Part shown: positions 48,608 through 56,370 of the stretch, piece by piece
How positions within the stretch are numbered: the stretch's first letter is position 1
How the letters are laid out: every line of letters starts with the position of its first letter
Assembly (NCBI GenBank): GCA_965530755.1
Contig: CBESNA010000017.1
Coordinates: 12,735 to 76,734 of the forward strand
Reading direction: 5' to 3'
Source: SZUA-35 sp965530755
GTDB taxonomy: Bacteria > Actinomycetota > Acidimicrobiia > Acidimicrobiales > SZUA-35
DNA: 64,000 nucleotides
Program-made: the position numbers and the translations under genes
Notes under the pieces: generated by a model
What the model saw: only the letters and a program-made list of their open reading frames with translations
Database searches by the model: none
What the model was told of the DNA's origin: nothing

Positions 48608-49972
48608 ATGAGTCACCAGCGTCGGATCTATGGAATCGAGACCGAATATGGCGTCACGTGCACCTTGCGTGGACAGCGCCGGCTCAGCCCGGACGAGGTG
48701 GCGAGGTATCTGTTTCGTCGCGTGGTGTCGTGGGGTCGCAGCTCGAACGTGTTCCTCGTCAACGGTGCTCGCCTCTACCTCGATGTCGGATCTCACCCCG
48801 AATACGCCACGGCCGAGTGCGACTCGATCGGTGACGTCGTCATTCACGACAAAGCGGGAGAGCGTGTGCTCGAGCAGCTCCTCGACTCGGCCGAGGAGCG
48901 TCTCCGTGACGAGGGGATTCAGGGCACCATCCATCTGTTCAAGAACAACACCGACTCGGCCGGCAACTCCTACGGCTGCCACGAAAACTACCTCACCGCA
49001 AGGAACGACGACCTCGCTCACTACAACGAGCTGCTGATCCCGTTCCTCGTGAGCAGGCAGATCTACGCCGGGGCCGGCAAGGTCCTTCAGACCGCCCGCG
49101 GCTCCACCTTCGCAGTGTCGCAGCGAGCCGAACACATCTGGGAAGGCGTGAGCTCGGCGACCACCCGAAGCCGTCCGATCATCAACACCCGCGACGAGCC
49201 TCACGCCGACGCCGAACACTTCCGACGCCTGCATGTGATCGTCGGCGACTCGAACATGAGCGAATACACGACCTACCTCAAGGTCGGGGCCATGGCGATC
49301 CTGCTCCGGATGGTCGAGGACCCCTCGTGTGTGCTCCGCGACATGACGCTCGAGAACCCAATTCGATCGATCCGTGAAATCAGTCACGATCTCACCTTCG
49401 AGCGTCGGGTGAGGCTCGCCAACGGACGCGAGGCGACAGCCCTCGAAATCCAGTCCGAGTTCTTGAACCGCGCCCTTCGCTACGCCGATCAGAAGGGCCT
49501 GCCGGAGGACGAGATGAAGGCGCTCCACATGTGGGAGCACGTGATGACCCATCTCGAGATGGATCCGTTCAAGCTCGACCGTGAGCTCGACTGGGTGATC
49601 AAGCACAACCTGATCGAGGCGTACCGGAAGAAGCACGATCTCACCCTCGGCGACGCCAGGGTGCAACTGGTCGACCTGCAATACCACGACGTCAGGCGTT
49701 CGCACGGGCTGTTCTACAAACTGCAGGATCGCGACATGGTCGAGCGCACGCTCACTGACGATCAGATGATCGACGCCATCGACACGCCGCCCCAGACCAC
49801 CAGAGCGAAACTGCGCGGCGACTTCATTCGTCGGGCGAAGGAACGCAAGCGGGACTACACCGTCGACTGGGTCCATCTGAAGCTCAACGACCAGGCCCAG
49901 CGCACGGTTCTGTGCAAGGACCCGTTCAAGAACAGCGACGAGCGGGTGGACAAGCTCATCGAGAGCCTCTGA
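48608..49972 (+). CDS. pafA: Pup-protein ligase
   Basis: A 454-residue glutamine-synthetase-like ligase that phosphorylates the Pup C-terminal Glu and joins it to substrate lysines. The start RRIYGIETEYGVTCTL carries the catalytic Glu/metal residues; HLFKNNTDSAGNSYGCHENYL and NTRDEPHADAEHFRRLHVIVGD are signature blocks shared with Dop. Normal length. It begins the pafA-pafB-pafC unit, with pafB 21 bases after the stop. Confidence 0.97.
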   Translation: MSHQRRIYGIETEYGVTCTLRGQRRLSPDEVARYLFRRVVSWGRSSNVFLVNGARLYLDVGSHPEYATAECDSIGDVVIHDKAGERVLEQLLDSAEERLRDEGIQGTIHLFKNNTDSAGNSYGCHENYLTARNDDLAHYNELLIPFLVSRQIYAGAGKVLQTARGSTFAVSQRAEHIWEGVSSATTRSRPIINTRDEPHADAEHFRRLHVIVGDSNMSEYTTYLKVGAMAILLRMVEDPSCVLRDMTLENPIRSIREISHDLTFERRVRLANGREATALEIQSEFLNRALRYADQKGLPEDEMKALHMWEHVMTHLEMDPFKLDRELDWVIKHNLIEAYRKKHDLTLGDARVQLVDLQYHDVRRSHGLFYKLQDRDMVERTLTDDQMIDAIDTPPQTTRAKLRGDFIRRAKERKRDYTVDWVHLKLNDQAQRTVLCKDPFKNSDERVDKLIESL

Positions 49973-49993
49973 TCCACGCTAGACAGGGCGTCG

Positions 49994-50944
49994 ATGTCCA
50001 AGCTCGAGCGCCTCTTGAACCTCACCGCAGTCCTTCTCGACACCGATCGGCCGTTGTCTGCGGACGCCATCCGCACCAGGGTCGAGGGCTACCCGGAGGC
50101 GCTGGCCAGCTTCCGCCGTTCGTTCGAACGGGACAAGGAAGATCTTCGATCGCTGGGTATTCCCCTGCGGATCGAACGAGTCCCCGGTTTGGACCCTCCC
50201 GTCGACGGCTACCGCATCTCGCCAGACGACTACTATCTCCCCGATCCCGACCTCGACGCTGATGAGCTCGCGGCCTTGCATCTCGCCTCGATGGCGGTTC
50301 GGGTCGAGGGCCTGGGCGAGCGGGAGGCACTCTGGAAACTGGGCGGTCTTGTCGACGGTGATGACAGCGCCGTCGCCGGGGCAGTCGTGTCCATGCCGAC
50401 GAATCCGACGCTCGTGCCGCTGTTCGAGGCGGTCACCCGTCGCCAGGTGGTGCAGTTCTCCTACAACGGCGCGACTCGAAACGTGGACCCGTGGCGCCTC
50501 GAGTTCCAACGTGGCCGTTGGTACCTCATGGCGTTCGATCGTGATCGTGACGCCGAGCGGAACTTCAGACTCGATCGCATCGAAGGCGACATTGCTGCGG
50601 TCGGTGAGCCGGGAGCCTCGTCGGCTCCTGTGTCGGGCGGGTCGGATTCGAACCGGGTCCTGCAGCCTTGGGAGATCGGCGAGAGTGAACCCACCTTGGT
50701 GGAGCTGAAGGTCGATCCGTCGCGTGTTGCGTGGGCCAGACAGCACTTCGGACCGGACGTCGACATGCACAGCGACGACGGAGGGGCTGCGGTCTTTGTC
50801 GTGCCTGTCGTGATGTGGGACGCGTTCCGCTCTCTCGTATTCGAATTCCTTGACCACGCCGAAGTGCTCTCTCCGCCCGAGTTGCGGGCCGACATCGTCG
50901 ATCACCTGCGCGCGCTCGTCGTCCACTCGGCGGTTTCGTCGTGA
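49994..50944 (+). CDS. pafB: WYL-domain transcriptional regulator PafB
   Basis: A 316-residue regulator: an N-terminal winged helix (SKLERLLNLTAVLLDTDRPLS), a WYL domain with QVVQFSYNGATRNVDPWRLE and RWYLMAFDRDRD, and a C-terminal extension (WCX). In mycobacteria PafB and PafC form a heterodimer that activates most DNA-damage genes independently of LexA, probably sensing a nucleic-acid ligand through WYL. Overlaps pafC by 4 bases. Confidence 0.93.
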   Translation: MSKLERLLNLTAVLLDTDRPLSADAIRTRVEGYPEALASFRRSFERDKEDLRSLGIPLRIERVPGLDPPVDGYRISPDDYYLPDPDLDADELAALHLASMAVRVEGLGEREALWKLGGLVDGDDSAVAGAVVSMPTNPTLVPLFEAVTRRQVVQFSYNGATRNVDPWRLEFQRGRWYLMAFDRDRDAERNFRLDRIEGDIAAVGEPGASSAPVSGGSDSNRVLQPWEIGESEPTLVELKVDPSRVAWARQHFGPDVDMHSDDGGAAVFVVPVVMWDAFRSLVFEFLDHAEVLSPPELRADIVDHLRALVVHSAVSS

Positions 50945-51891
50945 GCGCCACTGCGGGTGAACGGCTGCGTCGAGTGCTCGCCATGGTCCCTTGGATCGTG
51001 GCCCGTCCTGGTGTTCCCGTGGCAGAGGTCGCTGAGCGATTCGGTGTTCCCGAGGCTGATGTGGTGGCCGACCTCGAGGTCGTGTGGATGGTCGGCCTCC
51101 CGCCGTACACCCCCGATGCCCTTGTCGAGGTCTCGATGGAGGACGGGCGCGTCTGGATCAACTACGCCGACTTCTTCTCGCGGCCGCTCCGGCTCACACC
51201 GGCGCAGGGCCTTGCGATGCTGGCGTCGTCCGATGCGCTGTTGTCGATGCCGGGCACTGACCCGACCGGCCCGCTCGCACGCGCGCTCGAGAAGCTGGCC
51301 CTCGCCCTCGACGTCGATGTCGACGGGGCGCTCGACATCGATCTGGGTGCTGCCGGATCGGAGCACCTCGCCCCGTTGCGTTCGGCAATCGATGCTCGGA
51401 CTTGGGTCGACATCGAATACTTCTCCTACGGGCGCGACGAGGTGACCCAGAGGCGCATCGTGCCCCATCGGATCACCGCCAACGGTGGCGCGTGGTACGT
51501 GGAGGCATGGTGCGCGTTGGCCGAGGGTGAACGCATCTTCCGGCTCGACCGCATCGCCTTGCTCGAAGCCACGGAGGAGGCGAGCGGTCGGGAGCTGCCT
51601 CCGGAGGAAGGGGCGAATCTCTTCACCTCGAACGTTGCGCTTGATCGCATCCGTCTTCGCCTCGAACGAAGTGCACAGTGGGTCGTCGGCGCCTACCCGT
51701 GTGAGGACGTCGTGACCAACGACGACGGGACGATCAGCGTCACGCTCGCCGTGTCGGCCGAGCGCTGGCTGCAACGCTTGTTGCTCCGCCTCGGAACCGA
51801 CGCAACCGTGGTCGAGGCCGAATCGTTTCCCGGAGCTAGCGCCTCGGCCGTAAGTGCTGCGTCGAGCATTCTCGCTCGGTACGAGCAGTAG
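50941..51891 (+). CDS. pafC: WYL-domain transcriptional regulator PafC
   Basis: A 316-residue partner of PafB with the same layout: N-terminal HTH (RLRRVLAMVPWIVARPGVPV), then WYL motif TWVDIEYFSYGRDE and AWYVEAWCALAEGERIFRLDRI. PafB and PafC have identical lengths and are probably an ancient duplication that in some phyla is fused. The stop codon TAG provides the first three bases of the lepB -10 box. Confidence 0.93.
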   Translation: MSATAGERLRRVLAMVPWIVARPGVPVAEVAERFGVPEADVVADLEVVWMVGLPPYTPDALVEVSMEDGRVWINYADFFSRPLRLTPAQGLAMLASSDALLSMPGTDPTGPLARALEKLALALDVDVDGALDIDLGAAGSEHLAPLRSAIDARTWVDIEYFSYGRDEVTQRRIVPHRITANGGAWYVEAWCALAEGERIFRLDRIALLEATEEASGRELPPEEGANLFTSNVALDRIRLRLERSAQWVVGAYPCEDVVTNDDGTISVTLAVSAERWLQRLLLRLGTDATVVEAESFPGASASAVSAASSILARYEQ

Positions 51892-51894
51892 GGT
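51889..51894 (+). promoter_or_regulatory. -10 box for lepB (predicted leaderless)
   Basis: TAGGGT, 7 bases before ATG 51902; the TAG is the pafC stop codon. Confidence 0.5.
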
Positions 51895-51901
51895 CCGAGA
51901 C

Positions 51902-52777
51902 ATGGCCGACCCCGATGCTCCGCCCGCCGACGGCGACGACGATTGGGTCAAGCAGGCGCTGGCCGCAGCCATGCTCGGCGGTCCGGTGCACGAGCCGAAG
52001 ACGGTCCCCACTGTGGAGCCTGAGGTGACTGTGGAGCCTGAGGTGACTGTCGAGCCTGAGGTCGCTGTGGAGCCTGAGGTCGCTGTGGAGACCGCCGATG
52101 ATCCTGAAACGGTCATGGCGCCCGCCCCGGCGTCCTCGAGCCGTTTGTTCGAGCGTCCAGCATTCGATGCGACGAACGACGCCGGTGTCGACTCGATGAT
52201 CCAGGCTGAGGCAGACGGGCCGGCCGACGAGATGCAACTCGACGAACAAGCTGAGCGGTCGAGGTTCCGCAACACCGTCGAATGGCTGATCGTGCTCGGT
52301 TCCGCCGTCGTCGTTGCCCTCATCCTGCGTGCGTTTCTCTTCCAGGCCTTCTACATCCCGTCGGCATCGATGGAGGAGACCCTCCTGATCAACGATCGTG
52401 TGTTGGTCAACAAACTGAGCTACCGCCTGCACGACGTCAACCGCGGCGACGTTGTGGTCTTCCGACGGCCAGAGAACGATCCGGGGGAGTTCCGCGACCT
52501 GATCAAGCGCGTCATTGGACTTCCGGGCGAGACGATCGAGGCTCGCAACAACACGATCTACATCAACGGCCAGGCCCTCATCGAGCCGTATCTCAGCGCC
52601 GGCGAGATCATCGGCGACTTCGGCCCGGTTGCCATTCCCGATGGCCAACTCTTCGTGATGGGCGACAATCGCGACAACAGCGGCGACAGTCGATTGTTTG
52701 GAACGATCGAGGAGGATCGCCTCACCGGTCGGGCGTTCTTCCTCTTCTGGCCGTTTAGCCGCGCCGGCTCGCTCTGA
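51902..52777 (+). CDS. lepB: Signal peptidase I
   Basis: A 291-residue membrane serine protease that removes Sec/Tat signal peptides. A long acidic cytoplasmic N-terminus (about 110 residues, including VEPEV repeats) precedes one TM helix (TVEWLIVLGSAVVVALILRAF). The catalytic Ser is in IPSASMEETL and the Lys in DLIKRVIGLPG; VMGDNRDNSGDSR is box E. Being next to tatA and tatC, it groups with protein export. Its 3' end overlaps the convergent barstar gene by 23 bases. Confidence 0.95.
   Translation: MADPDAPPADGDDDWVKQALAAAMLGGPVHEPKTVPTVEPEVTVEPEVTVEPEVAVEPEVAVETADDPETVMAPAPASSSRLFERPAFDATNDAGVDSMIQAEADGPADEMQLDEQAERSRFRNTVEWLIVLGSAVVVALILRAFLFQAFYIPSASMEETLLINDRVLVNKLSYRLHDVNRGDVVVFRRPENDPGEFRDLIKRVIGLPGETIEARNNTIYINGQALIEPYLSAGEIIGDFGPVAIPDGQLFVMGDNRDNSGDSRLFGTIEEDRLTGRAFFLFWPFSRAGSL
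52010..52090 (+). repeat. 18-base tandem repeat inside lepB
   Basis: About 4.5 units of an 18-base repeat (ACTGTGGAGCCTGAGGTG and variants) coding for TVEPEV/AVEPEV in the disordered N-terminus of signal peptidase I. In-frame, so copy-number change would not break the gene. Confidence 0.85.
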
Positions 52778-53195
52778 CCGGTTCAACGGCATCGAGACGG
52801 GGGCCGGCGCCGGGTCCGACCCACACCACGCAGAACCGCACGCCATGGCGGCCCCAGAACTGGGCAGCGTCGTCGAGGATCTCGATCAGCACGTGGTCGT
52901 TGGCCGTGACCGCCGCCGCGTCGGCGATCAGGAGTAACTGGTTGTTCCTGGGTCTGGAGATGTCGCGTAACCCGTCGTTGAGGGAGTCCCAGTTCGACCG
53001 AACGTAGGGAGGCACTCTGGCCGCTCGGCCCACGGATTCGATGGTCGCTGCCTTGTCGTCGTCGGTGGCGAACGTCTGGACGTCCCAACCGAGACCATCG
53101 GCGAGGCGTTCGATCGAAACGATGTCGTCGGCGTTGCCATCGATCTGCCAGACACCGGGGGCAAGGCGATGGGTGAGGAGGGCGAGCATGCTCAC
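52755..53195 (-). CDS. Barstar-family ribonuclease inhibitor
   Basis: A 146-residue cytoplasmic barstar-like protein. The inhibitor helix is recognisable in VRSNWDSLNDGL, where Asp70 and Asp74 match the two barstar aspartates that plug the ribonuclease active site. The gene overlaps the upstream ribonuclease gene by 4 bases, so toxin and immunity are made together. The extended N-terminus (about 55 residues) is longer than classic barstar. Confidence 0.87.
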   Translation of the reverse strand: MSMLALLTHRLAPGVWQIDGNADDIVSIERLADGLGWDVQTFATDDDKAATIESVGRAARVPPYVRSNWDSLNDGLRDISRPRNNQLLLIADAAAVTANDHVLIEILDDAAQFWGRHGVRFCVVWVGPGAGPRLDAVEPVRASRRG

Positions 53196-53689
53196 TCGAC
53201 GATCTCCCGGAACGAGTCGTAGTGGTCACCGGTGTAGTAGCGCTCGCCGTCGGCTCCGGCCACGATGCGTCTCGCTCCACGATCCGACGATCCCGGGGTG
53301 TCGACGGTGTACTCCCGGTAGTGCTCGCGATCGCGATCAGGAAGGATGCCCTCGCGATTCTGAAACGTGCCGTCGTCCTGGCTGTATGGGTAGGGCCCTC
53401 CCTGGTCGATCAGAGTCAGGGTGGACAGCGCCTCGGCCGTCAGCTCGTCGCGCCCGATCGTCTCGAGATCGGAGAACCTGACGACCACGTCGTCGACGAT
53501 CGTCGTGGTCGTCGCTTCTGGGGTGGCCGTCGTCGCTTCTGGCGTGGCTGTCGTCGTCGCCGTTGGATCCTTGCCCCCCGACGCCAGATCATTCGCGTCG
53601 TCTGGCCCGCCGGAGAGGGCCACGACGGCGATGATCATCACGACGACAGCGACGAGTCCGGCGATGAGGTTGGTCTTCATGGTGGCCAT
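53192..53689 (-). CDS. Membrane-anchored or secreted guanyl-specific ribonuclease (RNase Sa/barnase type)
   Basis: A 165-residue protein. A signal anchor (LIAGLVAVVVMIIAVVAL) and a Thr/Pro/Ala linker with TPEAT repeats lead to a C-terminal domain nearly collinear with Streptomyces RNase Sa (GGPYPYSQDDGTFQNREG, REYTVDTPG, RRIVAGADG, YYTGDHYDSF). All active-site residues match: Glu113, Glu126, Arg137, Arg141 and His156. The two cysteines of RNase Sa are absent. Cleaves RNA after G. Coupled to its barstar inhibitor; a GDPD gene ends one base upstream. Confidence 0.92.
   Translation of the reverse strand: MATMKTNLIAGLVAVVVMIIAVVALSGGPDDANDLASGGKDPTATTTATPEATTATPEATTTTIVDDVVVRFSDLETIGRDELTAEALSTLTLIDQGGPYPYSQDDGTFQNREGILPDRDREHYREYTVDTPGSSDRGARRIVAGADGERYYTGDHYDSFREIVE
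53508..53558 (-). repeat. 21-base tandem repeat in RNase linker
   Basis: GTCGTCGCTTCTGG occurs at 53508 and 53529 (period 21, a third partial copy follows), coding for the ATPEATT repeats. Confidence 0.75.
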
Positions 53690-53690
53690 C

Positions 53691-54413
53691 TCAGGCCTCG
53701 GGGAAGAACTGGTTGATGATCTCCGACAGGCGATCGGAATGATCGCTGAACACTCCGTCGATTCCGGAGTCCACGAGGCTCGCGATCTCGCGATGATGCT
53801 GGGCGTCCCAGCCGAACGCGACCCGTTCGTACCGATGGAAGATCGCCACCAATCCGCCGCTCCAATCCGTGAGACGTAGGTTCACCGCATCGATGCCGAG
53901 GTTCCTCAATTCGTTGGCTCGGCGCTCGGGGCCTTCCTTGATCTTGGCCAATCTGGTGGAATCGACGAGTCTTGCTGTCGTGTGCTCGCGCCACTCCCGT
54001 AACTGTGTGTAGTCCGGGTGGCACAACCACAGCATCGACTCGGCCTCACCGCCGGCATTCCTGGCGGCATCGACGACGGCGGCGAACGATGCCGAATCCT
54101 TCACATCGAGCGACAACGGATGTTCGGTACCGAGGTGATCGTAGAACTCGGCGAGCGTCGGGATGTGCTCGGGGAGCTCATCACGATCAGCGCCGGCAAT
54201 CGGTCGCTTCCGGGGCCAGCGGCCCAACTCGCCGTCGTGATCGAGGACGGCGTGACCGTCAGCGGTGACCCAGACGTCGCTTTCCAAGCCGGTTGCGCCC
54301 AGCTTGAGCGCGAGATCGAACGCTTCGAGCGTGTTCTCGCGGGCGTGCGCGCTGGCCCCGCGATGGGCGAAACCGATCGGGCGGGGGAGGAGAGGCGACA
54401 GCCGCGGAGCCAT
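53691..54413 (-). CDS. Glycerophosphodiester phosphodiesterase
   Basis: A 240-residue GDPD-fold enzyme, hydrolysing glycerophosphodiesters to glycerol 3-phosphate and an alcohol. Catalytic pair: His in FAHRGASAHARENT and the Glu/Asp of LESDVWVTADGHAVLDHD; Lys in LSLDVKD. ATG 54413 (MAPRLSP) gives the normal length; frames further upstream add low-complexity sequence only. No signal peptide. First gene of the unit that also carries the ribonuclease and barstar. Confidence 0.9.
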   Translation of the reverse strand: MAPRLSPLLPRPIGFAHRGASAHARENTLEAFDLALKLGATGLESDVWVTADGHAVLDHDGELGRWPRKRPIAGADRDELPEHIPTLAEFYDHLGTEHPLSLDVKDSASFAAVVDAARNAGGEAESMLWLCHPDYTQLREWREHTTARLVDSTRLAKIKEGPERRANELRNLGIDAVNLRLTDWSGGLVAIFHRYERVAFGWDAQHHREIASLVDSGIDGVFSDHSDRLSEIINQFFPEA

Positions 54414-54633
54414 CCGGACATCCTGCCGGTAGCCGGCGGCGACTGCCACACCCGTAGCCCCGGAACAAGATTCGTCGGTATCCACCACCGGCGGTGGTTG
54501 AGCCGTCATGATCTGTGGCCGGGGCAGGGACCAGTGGGTCTTTTGCTCCTGCGTTGTCCAAACGCTCAAGAGTCCCCAAAGCCCTGCCGATCCATCTAGA
54601 GACCTAGTTCGGCGGGGTAAGGGAGTTCGCTTC
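54414..54633. other. Divergent intergenic region
   Basis: 220 bases without a gene. It contains a compact palindrome ACCACCG-G-CGGTGGT (54484-54498) and a 7-base inverted repeat GGCAGGG/CCCTGCC (54523-54529, 54582-54588). No clear -10 in the leaderless position for either gene. Confidence 0.45.
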
Positions 54634-54963
54634 ATGGCGACGATTCGGGCAAGTTGTTCAGATTGCGGGGACGTGGAGCTCACCACGGCCGACGTGTCCG
54701 TTCGAATTTGCGATGACAACAATCAGGGGACCTACTCGTTCCGCTGTCCAACATGTGAGATGACGATCGTCAAGTCGGCTGAGCCGCGCACGATCGATCT
54801 CCTCGTGGCCAGCGGAGTGGCGTTCACGACTTGGCAGATGCCGGCTGAACTCCGCGAGGTCAAGGAAGGCGCGCCCATCGATCACGATGACCTGCTCGAC
54901 TTCCACGATCTCCTCAGCGATGATCGAGCGCTGGAGCAAGCGCTCGCCGAATTCACCGGCTGA
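54634..54963 (+). CDS. Conserved zinc-ribbon protein
   Basis: A 109-residue protein: N-terminal CSDCGDVELTTADV and FRCPTCEM give two CX2C pairs of a treble-clef or ribbon, followed by a helical acidic C-terminus ending in LEQALAEFTG. Family members are common in Actinobacteria, but I know of no function. An SD-like GGGAG lies 9 bases before the ATG. Confidence 0.8.
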   Translation: MATIRASCSDCGDVELTTADVSVRICDDNNQGTYSFRCPTCEMTIVKSAEPRTIDLLVASGVAFTTWQMPAELREVKEGAPIDHDDLLDFHDLLSDDRALEQALAEFTG

Positions 54964-55046
54964 GACACTGCTCGCCTGGCACGAACCGCCCCCGGCTTCG
55001 CACTTCGGTGCTGGATCGGTGGCGGTTCGAGCCATTTTCGGCGAGC

Positions 55047-55052
55047 TACCCT
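55047..55052 (+). promoter_or_regulatory. -10 box for tatA (predicted leaderless)
   Basis: TACCCT, 7 bases before ATG 55060. Confidence 0.55.
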
Positions 55053-55059
55053 GTCGACC

Positions 55060-55587
55060 ATGTTCAATGTCGGCGGCCCCGAGGTGCTCATCATCGCACT
55101 GATCGCCCTGGTGGTCGTCGGACCAGAACAGCTCCCATCGGTCCTGCGGAAAGCTGGAAAGTACGCCTCCCAGCTGCGATCGATGTCCAACGGACTCCGT
55201 CAGGAGTTCATGGCCGGCGTCGACGAACTCGATCCGACCAAGTGGGAGGGCGAACGAGGTTCCGGCGAACCGGGCAAGCCGATCGTGCCCAAGGGCTACG
55301 CCGAGCGCGTGGCCGCCGGCGAGGACGGCAATCCGTTCAAGGTGAAGCCTGTGACCCAGCAGATGGCCGACGCGACACTGGACGAAGCCGCGGCTGAGGC
55401 CACGGCCGAAGCCGAGCAAGCCGAGGCCGAGGCCAGGCGTGCGATGGAGCATGCAAGGAAGAAACGACAGCAGGCCCGAGAGTCCGAAGCTGTGGCTGCT
55501 GCCGCGGCGGCGCAGGAAGAGGAATCGACGCCTACGCCTGAGGACGACGTGGCCGACGCTGTCGACGAGAGCGCCACCGCCGAATGA
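55060..55587 (+). CDS. tatB: Twin-arginine translocase subunit TatA/TatB
   Basis: A 175-residue Tat component: MFNVGGPEVLIIALIALVVVGPEQLP holds the N-terminal membrane helix and the conserved hinge Gly-Pro, followed by an amphipathic helix and a long Ala/Glu-rich coiled tail. The length and Glu near the N-terminus (GPEVL) fit TatB better than TatA. Overlaps tatC by 4 bases. No second TatA-like gene lies in the window. Confidence 0.9.
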   Translation: MFNVGGPEVLIIALIALVVVGPEQLPSVLRKAGKYASQLRSMSNGLRQEFMAGVDELDPTKWEGERGSGEPGKPIVPKGYAERVAAGEDGNPFKVKPVTQQMADATLDEAAAEATAEAEQAEAEARRAMEHARKKRQQARESEAVAAAAAAQEEESTPTPEDDVADAVDESATAE

Positions 55588-56357
55588 TGAAGTTCCGCAT
55601 GGGCCGCAAGGGCGACGCACCGGAGCCTCAAGACCTCTCGATCGTGGGGCACCTGTCCGAGCTGCGTTCGCGCCTGATCAAGTCGATCGTCGCTGTCGTG
55701 GTCGGCGCCATCGGCGTTTTCTTCTTCACGAACCCGATCTTCGATTTCCTCTCCGAGCCTTACTGCGACATCCGCCCGATCAACGATTGCGTGTTCCTCG
55801 CCACCGGTCCGCTCGATCAGTTCTCCGTGCAATTGAGCCTTGCCGGCTATGGCGGTCTGATCCTGGCTCTCCCTGTGGTCCTCTACCAGATCGGGCGGTT
55901 CGTCCTCCCTGGCCTGTACCCGCACGAGAAGAAGGTGATGATCCCGTTCTTCGTGGTCTCCATCGTGTTGCTCTTCCTCGGCATGACAGTCGCCTACCTG
56001 TTTCTGCCTCGCGCGCTCGAAGTCCTCAGCGAGTTCGCCGGCGGTGACCGTTTCGAATCGTTCTTCAATGCCACGGAGTACCTCGGGTTCTTCACCAAGA
56101 TGCTGTTGGCGTTCGGTCTCGCGTTCGAGTTGCCCTTGATCCTGGTGTTCCTCCAGTTGGTAGGCGTCGTCCAGACCGAGACGCTGCGCAAGAATCGGCG
56201 GATCTCGGTGGTCGTGGTCGTGATCCTCGGCGCCATCATCACGCCAACGGGTGACCCGTTCACGCTGCTGGTGCTCTCGGTGCCGATGTACCTCTTCTAC
56301 GAGATCTCCATGATCGTGGGTGGTCGAATGACCAAGAACCGTCTCGACGTCTCGTGA
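55584..56357 (+). CDS. tatC: Twin-arginine translocase subunit TatC
   Basis: A 257-residue protein with six membrane helices that recognises RR signal peptides and nucleates the Tat pore. The N-terminal cytosolic motif HLSELRSRLIKS is typical, as is the periplasmic Pro/Glu region, with FVLPGLYPHEKK in the loop between TM2 and TM3. Coupled to tatB; helY begins 14 bases downstream, the same order as in M. tuberculosis. Confidence 0.96.
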   Translation: MMKFRMGRKGDAPEPQDLSIVGHLSELRSRLIKSIVAVVVGAIGVFFFTNPIFDFLSEPYCDIRPINDCVFLATGPLDQFSVQLSLAGYGGLILALPVVLYQIGRFVLPGLYPHEKKVMIPFFVVSIVLLFLGMTVAYLFLPRALEVLSEFAGGDRFESFFNATEYLGFFTKMLLAFGLAFELPLILVFLQLVGVVQTETLRKNRRISVVVVVILGAIITPTGDPFTLLVLSVPMYLFYEISMIVGGRMTKNRLDVS

Positions 56358-56370
56358 CCACCGCCGTCTG

